Assembly (NCBI GenBank): GCA_023897205.1
Contig: JAHWDD010000003.1
Span: 933,665 to 997,664, forward strand
Direction: 5' to 3'
Source of the DNA: Exophiala sp. HKRS030
Taxonomy: Eukaryota > Ascomycota > Eurotiomycetes > Chaetothyriales > Herpotrichiellaceae
DNA: 64,000 bases
Each line of letters begins with the position of its first letter. Within the stretch, counting starts at the first letter, position 1. The notes under the pieces were generated by a model. That model saw only the letters and a list, made by a program, of their open reading frames with translations, made no database searches and was not told the origin of the DNA. Position numbers and translations under genes: made by a program. Shown piece by piece: positions 1-9,600 of the stretch.

Positions 1-2552
1 AGCCGTGGTGCGTGCTGGGTGTCGGCAGCGAGGCTTTTGCCCTGAAATGGGAACTTGAGGCCCTTTTGAACCTGGGCAACGCGATGAACGGTGTCGTCCA
101 GTCGGCCGCGTGGGGGTACGCGCAGAAGGAGGTGGTCAAGAGGACCATATTTGCTGACCTCGCCGGCGCCATGTGGCCCGTCGCGCTGATGAAGGTGGCC
201 AGAGTCATAGACAACCCGTTCAGCGTGGCAAAGAGTCGCGCGGACAAGGCCGGCGAGGTCCTCGCGGACGCGTTGGTCAAGAGGGCACAAGGAGAGCGGC
301 CCGTGACTTTGGTCGGGTACAGTCTCGGTGCCAGGGTCGTGTACACCTGTCTCATGAGCCTGGCGAAGCGCGGCGCGTTTGGCGTCGTGGAGAATGCCGT
401 GCTCATCGGTAGTCCGACGCCGAGTGATACGAGCGACTGGCGTGTGTTGCGGAGTGCGGTCGCAGGGCGTCTCGTCAACGTCTTCAGCGTCAACGATTAC
501 GTGCTAGGCTTCATGTATCGGACGAGTGCCGTACAGTATGGCGTGGCGGGCTTGCAAAAGATCGAGGCTCTCAGTGGGGTCGAGAATTTCGACGTGAGCG
601 AGGACGTGAGCAGTCATCAGCGATACCGCTATCTCATCGGGGCCATTTTGAAGAGGATCGGGTTCGAAGATATCGACATGGATGCCGTCGAAAGGGAGAA
701 GGAGGCGTTGATCGAGATGGAGAAGCGAGAAAAGAAGGAAAGCCTCGAGAACCAACGGCGTTGGATGATAAGAAGGCAGAGTCTTCGTGGCGGTAAAGAG
801 GATCAGGAGGCCGAAGCTGAAGACGAGGCGAATGAGTTGGAGAAGAAGGTGCAAGATCAGACGAAGACAAGTCTCGTGAGTCGAGCGATTGAATACTTTT
901 ACTTGCCACAGATGTCGAGCGCGAAAGATGCGAGCAAGGACATGGACAAGACCGCCGGAAATACGCAGAAGGTGGCCAAGGATTCATCAGCGGCGGCGGA
1001 GGGTGCTGCTGCTGGTCAGGCGATGAAGAACACACAAGGGACAACGGCGGAACCACTTACGACACGGTTGTATAGGAGCTTGCCCAGTATGCCGTATACG
1101 AGCAAGTCGACCACGGCTGGAATTGCTGCTCCACAGAATAGCCCCGTCGACACGAAGAAGAAGACGACGAGTAAGGTAGGCAAGACAACGCAGGGTGCAA
1201 CAGATCAAGGACAAGGCTACATCTCACAAGCCTCATCTTACCTCTCCTCTTTGCGGGCAAGCCGTGGCGATCAGAAAGACGCCAAGAGACCACTCGGAAA
1301 GGCCACGGCTTCAGCGTCTGCTACGACCGACACCACCACCTCTGCAGCCAAAGGAGCAACTGGGGCAGTATCCGACGTGGTGACGCCTACTGTGAAAAAC
1401 ACTCTCAATCCGAAAGACAACCCGGCCGTGAAGTCTTCGAGAAGAGCGGCCAGAGACGCTCCAATCATCCATCAAGCCAAAGACCGCACGCCACAACCCA
1501 TCAAGGACAAGACTGGGGATGTCACGGGCGCAGTGGGGACAGCGGCACAAAACACGACTCAGACTCTTCAAAAGGGTGTAGACACTGGTGCCGCCAAAGC
1601 CGGTGACTCAGGCAAGACCGCCACAAGCCAGGCACAAGGAGCTGCAAAGGCCACTGCACAGTCGGCCCAGAAAGGCATGGACACGGTGACGGACAGCACC
1701 AAAGATGATGCGGCAACGAAATCGATAACATCCCAAGCCCAGGAAACCCCTACCAAGACAGATCAGACATCATATACGTCTCGAGCAGCTTCATATCTTC
1801 CCAGTCTCCCTCGTCTCGGCTTTGGTGGAGGTGGCGGCGGCGGTGAAAAGAAGGTACCCCCAAAACTTGAGAACAAAAGCGCATCGCCGTCATCCAAGAA
1901 TGCCGTGGTCGAGAGACCGAAACCTGATAAGAAGTCGTCGGAAACAGAAGTGAAGTCAAGACGGCCGCCCAAACTGGATAGATTGCCCTCTGGAAAACTG
2001 GAGCGGACACCGTCAGGTCTGAAGTCACCACCCGTCAAACTAGAGAGGACACCGTCGGATCTGAAATCACCACCTGCGAAACTCGAGAGGGTGTCGTCAG
2101 GTTTGAGATCTCCTCCTGCTAAACTCGAGCGGGTTTCATCGGGAGTCAAGTCCCCCCCGACGTCAGTCCCGACCCCGAACCTGGTCAAGGAGATTTCGGG
2201 CAAGACTCAAAAGCGGCCGCCGAAGCTGGGTCCGCGGAGGACAAGTCAACAACAAACATCTGGCGTCAAGTCTCCGTCGGCAGGTGTTGGAGAACCAGAC
2301 GTGCCCTCTGCCGAATCGATAGGTGCAAGATTATCCCAGTTGCCGGCGGGGGCGGGCAAAACTGTGTCTTCTAGAGCTGGTCATCAGGGAGCCGAAAAGG
2401 CGGTCGATGCTGGAAATAGTGTTGCCGGGACGACTACATCTCAAGGATCTCAAGCGGCCCAAAAGACATCGGATATGGGAAAAGGAGCGGCGCAACAGAG
2501 TAGTGGGAATTTGTTTTCCAGCGCAGGAAGATTTGTAGGTTTGAGACGATAA
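1..2552 (+). CDS. DUF726/TMCO4-like alpha/beta hydrolase, 5' end missing
   Basis: This is the C-terminal part of a TMCO4/DUF726-family protein. The frame is open from base 3, and the real start lies left of the window. The first ~230 visible residues match the conserved hydrolase end: a hydrophobic segment near AGAMWPVALM, the text DNPFSVA, the nucleophile-elbow motif GYSLG at about 103-107, and the segment VNVFSVNDYVLGF. Yeast and human relatives are membrane-associated; yeast Mil1 (Yfl034w) is described as a medium-chain AP-1 adaptor binding protein. After a charged helix, about 600 residues are low-complexity, rich in Ser, Thr, Lys, Ala and Gln, with a seven-glycine run and a 14-residue tandem repeat (bases 1995-2162). 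The tail has recurring short blocks around Y-L-P-S-L/M (see findings). Family assignment is firm; the tail function is unknown. Confidence 0.85.
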   Translation, partial: PWCVLGVGSEAFALKWELEALLNLGNAMNGVVQSAAWGYAQKEVVKRTIFADLAGAMWPVALMKVARVIDNPFSVAKSRADKAGEVLADALVKRAQGERPVTLVGYSLGARVVYTCLMSLAKRGAFGVVENAVLIGSPTPSDTSDWRVLRSAVAGRLVNVFSVNDYVLGFMYRTSAVQYGVAGLQKIEALSGVENFDVSEDVSSHQRYRYLIGAILKRIGFEDIDMDAVEREKEALIEMEKREKKESLENQRRWMIRRQSLRGGKEDQEAEAEDEANELEKKVQDQTKTSLVSRAIEYFYLPQMSSAKDASKDMDKTAGNTQKVAKDSSAAAEGAAAGQAMKNTQGTTAEPLTTRLYRSLPSMPYTSKSTTAGIAAPQNSPVDTKKKTTSKVGKTTQGATDQGQGYISQASSYLSSLRASRGDQKDAKRPLGKATASASATTDTTTSAAKGATGAVSDVVTPTVKNTLNPKDNPAVKSSRRAARDAPIIHQAKDRTPQPIKDKTGDVTGAVGTAAQNTTQTLQKGVDTGAAKAGDSGKTATSQAQGAAKATAQSAQKGMDTVTDSTKDDAATKSITSQAQETPTKTDQTSYTSRAASYLPSLPRLGFGGGGGGGEKKVPPKLENKSASPSSKNAVVERPKPDKKSSETEVKSRRPPKLDRLPSGKLERTPSGLKSPPVKLERTPSDLKSPPAKLERVSSGLRSPPAKLERVSSGVKSPPTSVPTPNLVKEISGKTQKRPPKLGPRRTSQQQTSGVKSPSAGVGEPDVPSAESIGARLSQLPAGAGKTVSSRAGHQGAEKAVDAGNSVAGTTTSQGSQAAQKTSDMGKGAAQQSSGNLFSSAGRFVGLRR
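1995..2162 (+). repeat. 42-bp tandem repeat x4 inside the DUF726 gene
   Basis: Four in-frame 42-bp units each encode 14 residues of the form KLERxxSxLxSPPx (for example KLERTPSGLKSPPV). Units start at 1995, 2037, 2079 and 2121. The units have diverged at the base level, mostly at third positions and at residues 5-6, 8 and 14. A partial unit (KLDRLPSG) precedes them. Each unit carries an SPP or TPS step, a possible proline-directed phosphorylation site. Confidence 0.85.
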
Positions 2553-2758
2553 AATTGATGAGATCAGTCAAGCAGTCATGGTAGGGCTGGTGACAGGGTT
2601 GGGCAGCCAGCAAAGCAAAAAGCCAATTGACAAAAGTAAACAAATGACCGAGGTATGAACGTGTCGAAATCTGTCAAGAGTAGTAATTCGAGATGAATTG
2701 TTTCAAACCCAAATACTGGTATGGTATTCAAATGGGCCGTCCCCTTCGCTCTAGTCAC

Positions 2759-3841
2759 TCAACCAATCCATCCTTTCAAACCTCGCCGCAAATCTTCTGC
2801 AAACTTTTTCGACGCGTCCAATTCCCAGTAAGCAGCGAACCCATGAGGAACGCCGGGGTAGGTGAACAGTTGGACATCGACACCCTCATCTTCCAGAATC
2901 TCGACGTACTTGAGAGCTTCGTCCCGCAAGGGGTCATGGCCCGCGACGAAGACCAAGTGTTTTGGTAGGCCCTTGAGGTTACACAGCAACGGACTCGCTT
3001 TTGGGTCGTCGATTTTCTGAGTCGGTGTGACAGGGCGCACCAGATCCCAACTGGCACGCATCTCACCGGAACACAGTCGGGAGTTTGTCGTGGCCTGTTC
3101 GTAACTGAGTCGACAATCTACGGGTAGGTGACGATAGTCGCACACAAGGGGGATATTGAGAATCACGCCGTACACCGAGAATCCTCGATCCCGGCACGTC
3201 TGAGAGAGATAGGCTGCCGTGCCCCCTCCGGCAGAGGACCCCGCTAGAATGACCCTGCCGAGATCTGGATGTACATTTTTCAGGCCCGCCGCGGAATCTC
3301 CAGAGCCAGAACCAGTGGTGACCGCCGACGAGAAGAATTTCTCAGGACTAGAGAGCAGTTGTTCTAGCACGTCCCAACTATCGTCCATCCATACCGGGAA
3401 AGCATGTTCTGGCGCGAGTCGATATTCGACGCTCACAATCAAGAAATTGAAGTGCTCATAAAGTGGCCACAAGAACCAGGCTTCTTCGGTCGTGTGAGAA
3501 CCTTGGATCCAACTTCCACCGTGAGTCACAAAAAGCACCGGCAACTTTTGTTTCTTGTCGGACTCGGCCGCAAGGAATTTGGGATAAGATATTTTGACGC
3601 TGATGGAAGCGCCGTCGCGGACAGTGACATTGGTCAAGACCGAATTGTAACCAAAGGACGACAATGGATATTGTTTGGTAAATTCGGCTTCGCGGATCAC
3701 CTCAGCTGCCCGGTCACCTTCAACATCTAAAACGAATGGTGAAGCCGGACTTTGGTATCCATTCTTTTCGGCGAATGCTGTCCAATTGGGATCGGGGTTG
3801 TACAGGTCAGCCTTGGATCGTTGTGATGGTTTGCTTGCCAT
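2759..3841 (-). CDS. alpha/beta hydrolase, HSL-type esterase/lipase
   Basis: A 360-residue, intronless, probably cytosolic hydrolase of the hormone-sensitive-lipase type (alpha/beta hydrolase fold 3). The oxyanion motif HGGS is at 107-110. The nucleophile elbow is GSSAG at 201-205, with Ser203 as nucleophile. The likely acid is Asp303 in GHDPLRD and the base is His333 in VPHGF. YRLAPEHAFP at about 140 is also typical. The frame stays open upstream to 4138, but the extra 99 residues look non-conserved, so I chose the ATG at 3841, which gives normal family length. It is divergent from the secreted amidase at 5319 across a 1.5-kb spacer. Substrate cannot be told from sequence; short acyl esters are the family norm. 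Confidence 0.85.
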   Translation of the reverse strand: MASKPSQRSKADLYNPDPNWTAFAEKNGYQSPASPFVLDVEGDRAAEVIREAEFTKQYPLSSFGYNSVLTNVTVRDGASISVKISYPKFLAAESDKKQKLPVLFVTHGGSWIQGSHTTEEAWFLWPLYEHFNFLIVSVEYRLAPEHAFPVWMDDSWDVLEQLLSSPEKFFSSAVTTGSGSGDSAAGLKNVHPDLGRVILAGSSAGGGTAAYLSQTCRDRGFSVYGVILNIPLVCDYRHLPVDCRLSYEQATTNSRLCSGEMRASWDLVRPVTPTQKIDDPKASPLLCNLKGLPKHLVFVAGHDPLRDEALKYVEILEDEGVDVQLFTYPGVPHGFAAYWELDASKKFAEDLRRGLKGWIG

Positions 3842-5318
3842 TACGTCTGGAAGATTTCTTCTTCTGTAGTCTTGAGCAAGAGAGACAGAAACAAAATGTC
3901 GAGGCAGTGCTAGACCTGGAGCTGGAGTTTGACGGCAGAAATGGACTTGATTCTGAATTCTTCTTCGGCCCGGTATTGAAGAGTCTGATGTAAATAAGAG
4001 CCTGTTTTTACGTTTTGCAATCTGATGGGAGCCTGAATATCTGTAGCAGGATCTAGTCGGTCCGAATACGAATGACATTGGGCGACTGTTGGATATTGAT
4101 TGGATGAAGCAAAGTAATTCATATCCAGGTAGATGCAAGTTTGGTACGTTTCCCCGCGTTCCAGTTAAGGAGTAAAGGAATACAATTTAATCTTCTTTTT
4201 GGGTTCCTGTTACTCAGTAATGATTTCTCTTGACCAGGTCTCTCTCTATGCTATGCAGACTTGGTGAACGTAAGGGTGTCCAATGGGATTCTATAGGCCC
4301 TTGATTTGTGATGAAGACCTCAAACTAGATACCCAGACGTGTCTACACATCGAAGTGGTCTTAAAGCAGCAAGACCTTAGTGAAGACCCTCGAAAGTCGA
4401 TTTCAACTGCATTTTTATCAATTGACACCTTCACCCTGCTCAAGATTGTAAACCATTGAACATAAGACTTCTACCTCTGCTCGTCTCTTATCTTTAACAA
4501 TTCCCGCTCTTCGGCATCTATCAACGCCAGGGTAACAGGATGCTCTTCTCCAAGCACCTTCTAAAGTGGCTTAGACGCAGAATGCATCCAGTTCAAGAGG
4601 TCTGAGCATTGCTTCTGGATTCCTCCCTCGACCCGACGTTCATATTCGATATTTGGCTATGCCGAGTTCCAGGGCCAAGGGCATCAGTCTTGGAACTGTA
4701 GTTCCAAGAAGATTTGCTTTCAGGGTTCGGTATGTCTCACCGCGCTTTGACCAGCTTCGTCTCCTTTTTACTCGCTTAAAAAGCGGCGAAAAGACGCACG
4801 GTGACCGAGCAGACAATTCTTTGACAACCTCAATGCTGCGCTCGGATCACACATTGGCAGGGAAACCAACAACTACACTCCTAGCTTTTCTTCATACTCG
4901 GTTTTTCACCACGCATAAGACGTGGCCTCGTCCAGAAAGAGTTCATCAACTCACGAATACGAGAATTAAGAACTCAGGATTCTACTTAAATTTGATCACG
5001 ATATAGTTGATTCGCCCGTACAGCTTCAATGCTTCATCAAGGTTTGATATTCCCAGGTAACCCTTGCACCGCCAAAACCTTCACCACGAGAACCACGACG
5101 GTTGTCGTGGCGTGATGAAGTTTCTATCCCAGGTATCAACAATGTGAGAGCATTGTACTGGGTACTCGACGAACCTGTAGTCCGGGGGAAGAGGTATATA
5201 TGAGGTGGTATCCTGTCGGGTCGGTGTTACTTGCATATCTCAACAACTCATCTTGTCTCTCGTTTAAATCGTCCCCCTTTTTTTTATTTCACAAGGTCGC
5301 ACAAAACAAAATTAAAAA
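3842..5318. other. Intergenic spacer, divergent promoter region
   Basis: This is the shared upstream region of the esterase (-) and the secreted amidase (+). It is AT-richer than the flanking genes. It holds a small inverted repeat at 5093-5110 and a TATA-like box at 5194-5201. An open frame at 4653-5006 (117 codons) has no recognisable domain, and I do not call it a gene. Confidence 0.7.
5194..5201 (+). promoter_or_regulatory. TATA-like box of the secreted amidase gene
   Basis: The sequence GGTATATATGAGG places a TATATA core about 120 bp upstream of the ATG at 5319. A pyrimidine- and A-rich leader follows, ending AAAATTAAAAA just before the start codon. That is a normal arrangement for a well-expressed fungal gene. 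Confidence 0.5.
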
Positions 5319-6404
5319 ATGATGCTGTCTTCTTTGTCCTTTACCCTTTCCGTCCTCATTGGCAGCCTCGTGGCGCAGACGTGGGCATGCTCTCGAGTCA
5401 CCTACAACAGCGGCCCCAATGACAACAACCGGATGATCGTGGGGAGGTCCATGGATTGGTTCATGACCACCAACGCCAGCATCTGGGCCTTCCCACCTGG
5501 GATGCAACGAAACGGCAACGTCGGAACCAACTCTCTGAACTGGACCTCCAAGTACGGCTCGGTCGTGACGGCAATGTACTACCAGGCCACGGTCGACGGG
5601 ATGAACTCGCAAGGCCTGACGGGCAACTTTCTGTACCTCTCCGACAGCAACTACGGCCAACGTGACGAATCCATCCCCGGTCTCTCGGTCGGGGCGTGGC
5701 TCCAATACTTTCTCGACAACTACGCCACCGTGGACGAGGCTGTCAAGGACCTCTACACCGCCAGCGGGCGCGGGAAGTTCCAGATCGTCAGCACCGAGGT
5801 CATCCCCGGCACGCCCTCGGTGGGCCACGTCAGCCTGGCCGACGCCTCGGGCGACAACCTGATCATGGAGTACCTCGACGGCGTCTTGACCATCCACCAC
5901 GGCAAGCAGTACACCGTCATGACGAACCAACCGCCTTACGACCAACAGCTCGCCATCAACGCCTACTGGCTGCCCATCGGGAACCAGTCGCTGCCGGGCA
6001 CGCGCCGCCCCGCCGACCGGTTCGCCCGTCTGTCCTACTACAACAACGTGACGGTCGAGGTCAACGACCCGGAGCAGGCCGTCGCCGTGGCGGCGTCGAT
6101 GATCCGCGCCGTCAGCGTCCCCTTTTCGCCTTCCCTGCCGGGTCAACCCAACGTGGCCTCGACCCTGTGGCGGACGTACAGCGACACCCAGGCACTGCGG
6201 TACTACTACGAAAGTTCCACCCTGCCCATGTTCTTCTGGGTCGACCTGCCCAGTATGAACCTGTCGAACAACAACACCCCCGTCAAGGTGTTGCAGTTGT
6301 TGGACGTCAATCCCGAGACGAGGGTGGGCAACATGGGCAGTAGCTTTGTGAACTCGGCACCTTTCACCTTTTTGACGAGCGCCGGTGGGAACAGCACCAC
6401 ATGA
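5319..6404 (+). CDS. Secreted choloylglycine-hydrolase-like Ntn amidase
   Basis: A 361-residue, intronless member of the linear-amide C-N hydrolase family (choloylglycine hydrolase/penicillin V acylase, peptidase family C59). Residues 1-23 form a signal peptide ending TWA, and Cys24 follows directly. In this family an exposed N-terminal Cys is the nucleophile, so signal-peptide cleavage could itself mature the enzyme. Family residues visible: Arg43 and Asp46 in GRSMDW, Asn203 in MTNQPP, and Arg234 in DRFAR. There are several N-glycosylation sequons (for example NAS, NWT, NVT, NLS). Third positions are strongly G/C. It probably cleaves amide bonds (N-acyl amides, beta-lactam or bile-acid-like) outside the cell; the real substrate is unknown. 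The best-studied relatives are bacterial. Confidence 0.88.
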   Translation: MMLSSLSFTLSVLIGSLVAQTWACSRVTYNSGPNDNNRMIVGRSMDWFMTTNASIWAFPPGMQRNGNVGTNSLNWTSKYGSVVTAMYYQATVDGMNSQGLTGNFLYLSDSNYGQRDESIPGLSVGAWLQYFLDNYATVDEAVKDLYTASGRGKFQIVSTEVIPGTPSVGHVSLADASGDNLIMEYLDGVLTIHHGKQYTVMTNQPPYDQQLAINAYWLPIGNQSLPGTRRPADRFARLSYYNNVTVEVNDPEQAVAVAASMIRAVSVPFSPSLPGQPNVASTLWRTYSDTQALRYYYESSTLPMFFWVDLPSMNLSNNNTPVKVLQLLDVNPETRVGNMGSSFVNSAPFTFLTSAGGNSTT

Positions 6405-6694
6405 AGGTTTTCTCTTCATTTCCTTCTTGCTAAGATTCTACTTCTCGTGAGGGGAGGGGGTTTTCTACCATGATTTTATTATAAACCTTTAATATCTTGA
6501 ATGGATGAATATTTGTGTTTTGGAAATTGCCATTTTTGATTTTTTTGTCACACCGAATCCCCTTCACTACTTTTGATCTCGGCCCAAGTAATAGTATCAA
6601 CTTGGTGTAATCCTGAGCTTTGTTTTCTAAATTCCAATTCCCTCACCGACACATGTACATAACGATCACTCGTCAAGTGCAATACTATAGGTGT

Positions 6695-9600
6695 TCAACT
6701 CAACCCTCCCCTACCACCGACACTGGCCAGAGCCGCCCTTTGTTCAGGACCGATTTTGATCTGCGGCAATCGCTTCACGTCACCGCTGGTCACGTTCGTC
6801 GGTGGTGGAAGGAAACCAATCTCGACGAGATATGCAAGGTACTAAATTAATCACCTGTCAGCATTCGAAATCGATGCGGTACTATTATATAGGCACAAAC
6901 AGCTTTTCCGATCGAAGAACCCAAGAACGTCTACTAAACGTGATGGACTCACCTTGCCAATTTCAGTTTTGGTAACACCTGCACCGGCACTGACATCTTC
7001 TCCCGTCCACTTGGAGGCATCCGCATAAAGAGATTTCTCGGCATTGCTGTCGTCGAGTTCAGGTGCTCGGGTGTTTGATGGTAGATCGTTGGCGACGAAA
7101 GTAAACAGTGGCATGAGTGCAAAATCGGTATTGTTGCTCACGTAATTTTCGAGTGAAGATGCCCAAGGGATGTAATCGGTGAGTTCGGCTTTGTAACCGT
7201 AAGTCTGAAGGACGGCAAGATATTGGTTCTGCAAAAAGAAAAAAGTGTCAGCAAGAGCTCTCTCTCTCTCGCAGCCCGAAACAATCCCACCGCCGGTTAT
7301 TAAGAGCTAAATGATCAATCATCCACGGTCAAAAAAGACAAAACGAAAACATAACTTACAAATCGAAGACGAGGATGACCTGTAATGTGAGCGACACTGA
7401 CTCCTTGAGGGGAGGCAGGAAAGAAAGCCGTTGCGACCACTGTTCTCGCCACGTGATCGACAGGGACCATGTTGACCGTATTGTTGATGTTGGGCCTCGT
7501 ACCCAATTGAACACAACCCTTCAACATACGTATCAGGAAATCGTCAGTGTTTGTGGTTCCAGATTTGGACGACCCCAACACGTATCCACTTCTAATGATG
7601 GAACCACGTAGGCCTCTCCGTCCGGCCTCTCTGACCAGATATTCCGAAGCCCATTTGGACTGTCCGTAGCCGGTTCCGAGACCCTTGCTGCTACCCGTCA
7701 AGTCGTCTGCTTCGCTGATACCTTCACCGCCAGCGGCGATGATCCGCTCGCTCTCGGCGACGAAGTGTTCGTGGTCCAGCACGCTCGTGGACGAAACAAA
7801 AGCAAACAGCTTGGGTTTACCCTCTGCGCAAAGCTTCACCGCCTCAATGGTACCCAGCACGTTGGGTGGCTTGAGCATTTCATACGTATTAATCCAGTGA
7901 ACTTGAGCACCGTTGTGGATGACGACGTCAGTTTCTTGGACGATGTTTTGGTATTCGGCATCATCCGACAAGCCAAACTTGGCCGGACCGAGATTTCCTG
8001 CGACACATTGGATTCGTGACTTCCAGGAGTCATTCCAGACACCGTAAGCTTGACACGTGCCTCGTATGCGTTCAAGACCGGCGGTTGCATCCTTTGCGCG
8101 CACCAACGCAATGACCTTCTTCACCGTAGGATTTTGACGGTCAAGGAGGTCCTTTAGAATGAATGATCCCAAAAATCCTGTAGCACCTGTCAGGAAGACC
8201 ACCGGTTCTGAGGGAGGGTTCGTCGAAGAGACTGTCGAGAAGGATGTCGGAAGCTGTTCGACCATCTTCAACGCATCTGCTGAATAAAAATCTTCAGCTT
8301 TGACACCATTGCTTTGGTTTCCATCCGTGTCCTCATCCAGCCGACCTTCCAGAGAATCAGCTGATCTCATCTGATCAATGATGGCAGCCATTTCCTTCAG
8401 GTGGGGCCGGTTATAGATCTTGCTGATTGCAAGATCCACACCGAGGCTACGCCGTACGTGGTATGCCAACTGTTGAGCCTTCATACTCTCGCCACCGATC
8501 TCAAAGAACGATTCTGTAGGTTTAATGGTCTTGGGGATAAGTCCAGGAACGAGCTTAGCCCATATTTGTGCGAGAGAAAATTCGCCTTCGGTGAGCTGCT
8601 GAAGGGTGGATGATTTGCGGCGTCTGCTGGCTGATAGCATTGCCGTGTCTGGGAATGGAAGCTTGGGTTTGTCAATTTTGCCGTTGGGATTAAGTGGCAT
8701 CGCTCTCATGGGAACGATGATTGAAGGGACAGCATATGCCGGCAATTTGGTTCGGAGATACTCCTGCACCTCTTGTTGGAGTAATCTGAAACGTTGGAAT
8801 CTGCTGACCAGAGAGTTATCGTCCTGTTCATCTTCTTTGCCCTTTTGGGTCAAGAACTGTCTCCAGGCCTGGAGTTGAGGTACAACGTAGCTGACTAACG
8901 TCTGTTCCTCAAACTTATCTCTTCGTACGAGCGTGACGTTCTCCCGTATCAGGGGATGTTGCGAGAGATGTGTGTCGATCTCACCCAGTTCTATACGGAA
9001 ACCCCGGATCTTGACCTGGTCGTCTGCTCTTCCAGAGCATTCCACGTCGCCATCCGGAGTGTATCGTCCAAGGTCTCCACTTCTATACAGGCGGTCGCGA
9101 GGCCCGAAGTAATAATTGGCCCAGGGCTCGTTCTTATATTTGGCTTCAAAGCGAACCTTGTCCGATTCGAGTCCTCTTTCGTGACCGGGGAACCAATTCT
9201 CAACGAATTTGGTCTTTGTGAGTTCCGGTGTACCGAGGTATCCTTCAGCAAGGCCAGACGCTCGTACATATATCTCACCAATTTCTCCGACGGCACATAC
9301 TTTGGTGCGGTCAAACCGATTAACCACAAGCATCTGCACATTATACATGCCACGACCGGCGGGAATGACATCTTTCATGTTCAGCAGGAAAGCACCATTT
9401 TCGTTCTGACTTGGGATCTCATAGTAGCTGACCGCGCGTTGAGTTTCCGTTGTGCCGTACATGTTTACAATACGCACATTAGGGGCCAGGTCTTGGAGGG
9501 ATCTGCAATCTCTTTTGATAAGAATGTCACCGACGAAAAAGGCATGGTGCAATTTGTCGAAATGTGCAGTCGCACCACCGACAAGAATCTGTCCCATAGC

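Noticed and set aside
4653..5006. 117-codon plus-strand frame in the 3842-5318 spacer
   Set aside because: Basic, Thr/Arg-rich product with no domain and no support from neighbours or splice sites.
5289..6419. 376-codon minus-strand frame and 215-codon plus-strand frame over the secreted amidase
   Set aside because: Shadows caused by high G/C at third positions. Their products are Val/Gly/Arg/His- or Arg/Pro-rich without domain features, while the 5319-6404 frame has a signal peptide and catalytic motifs.
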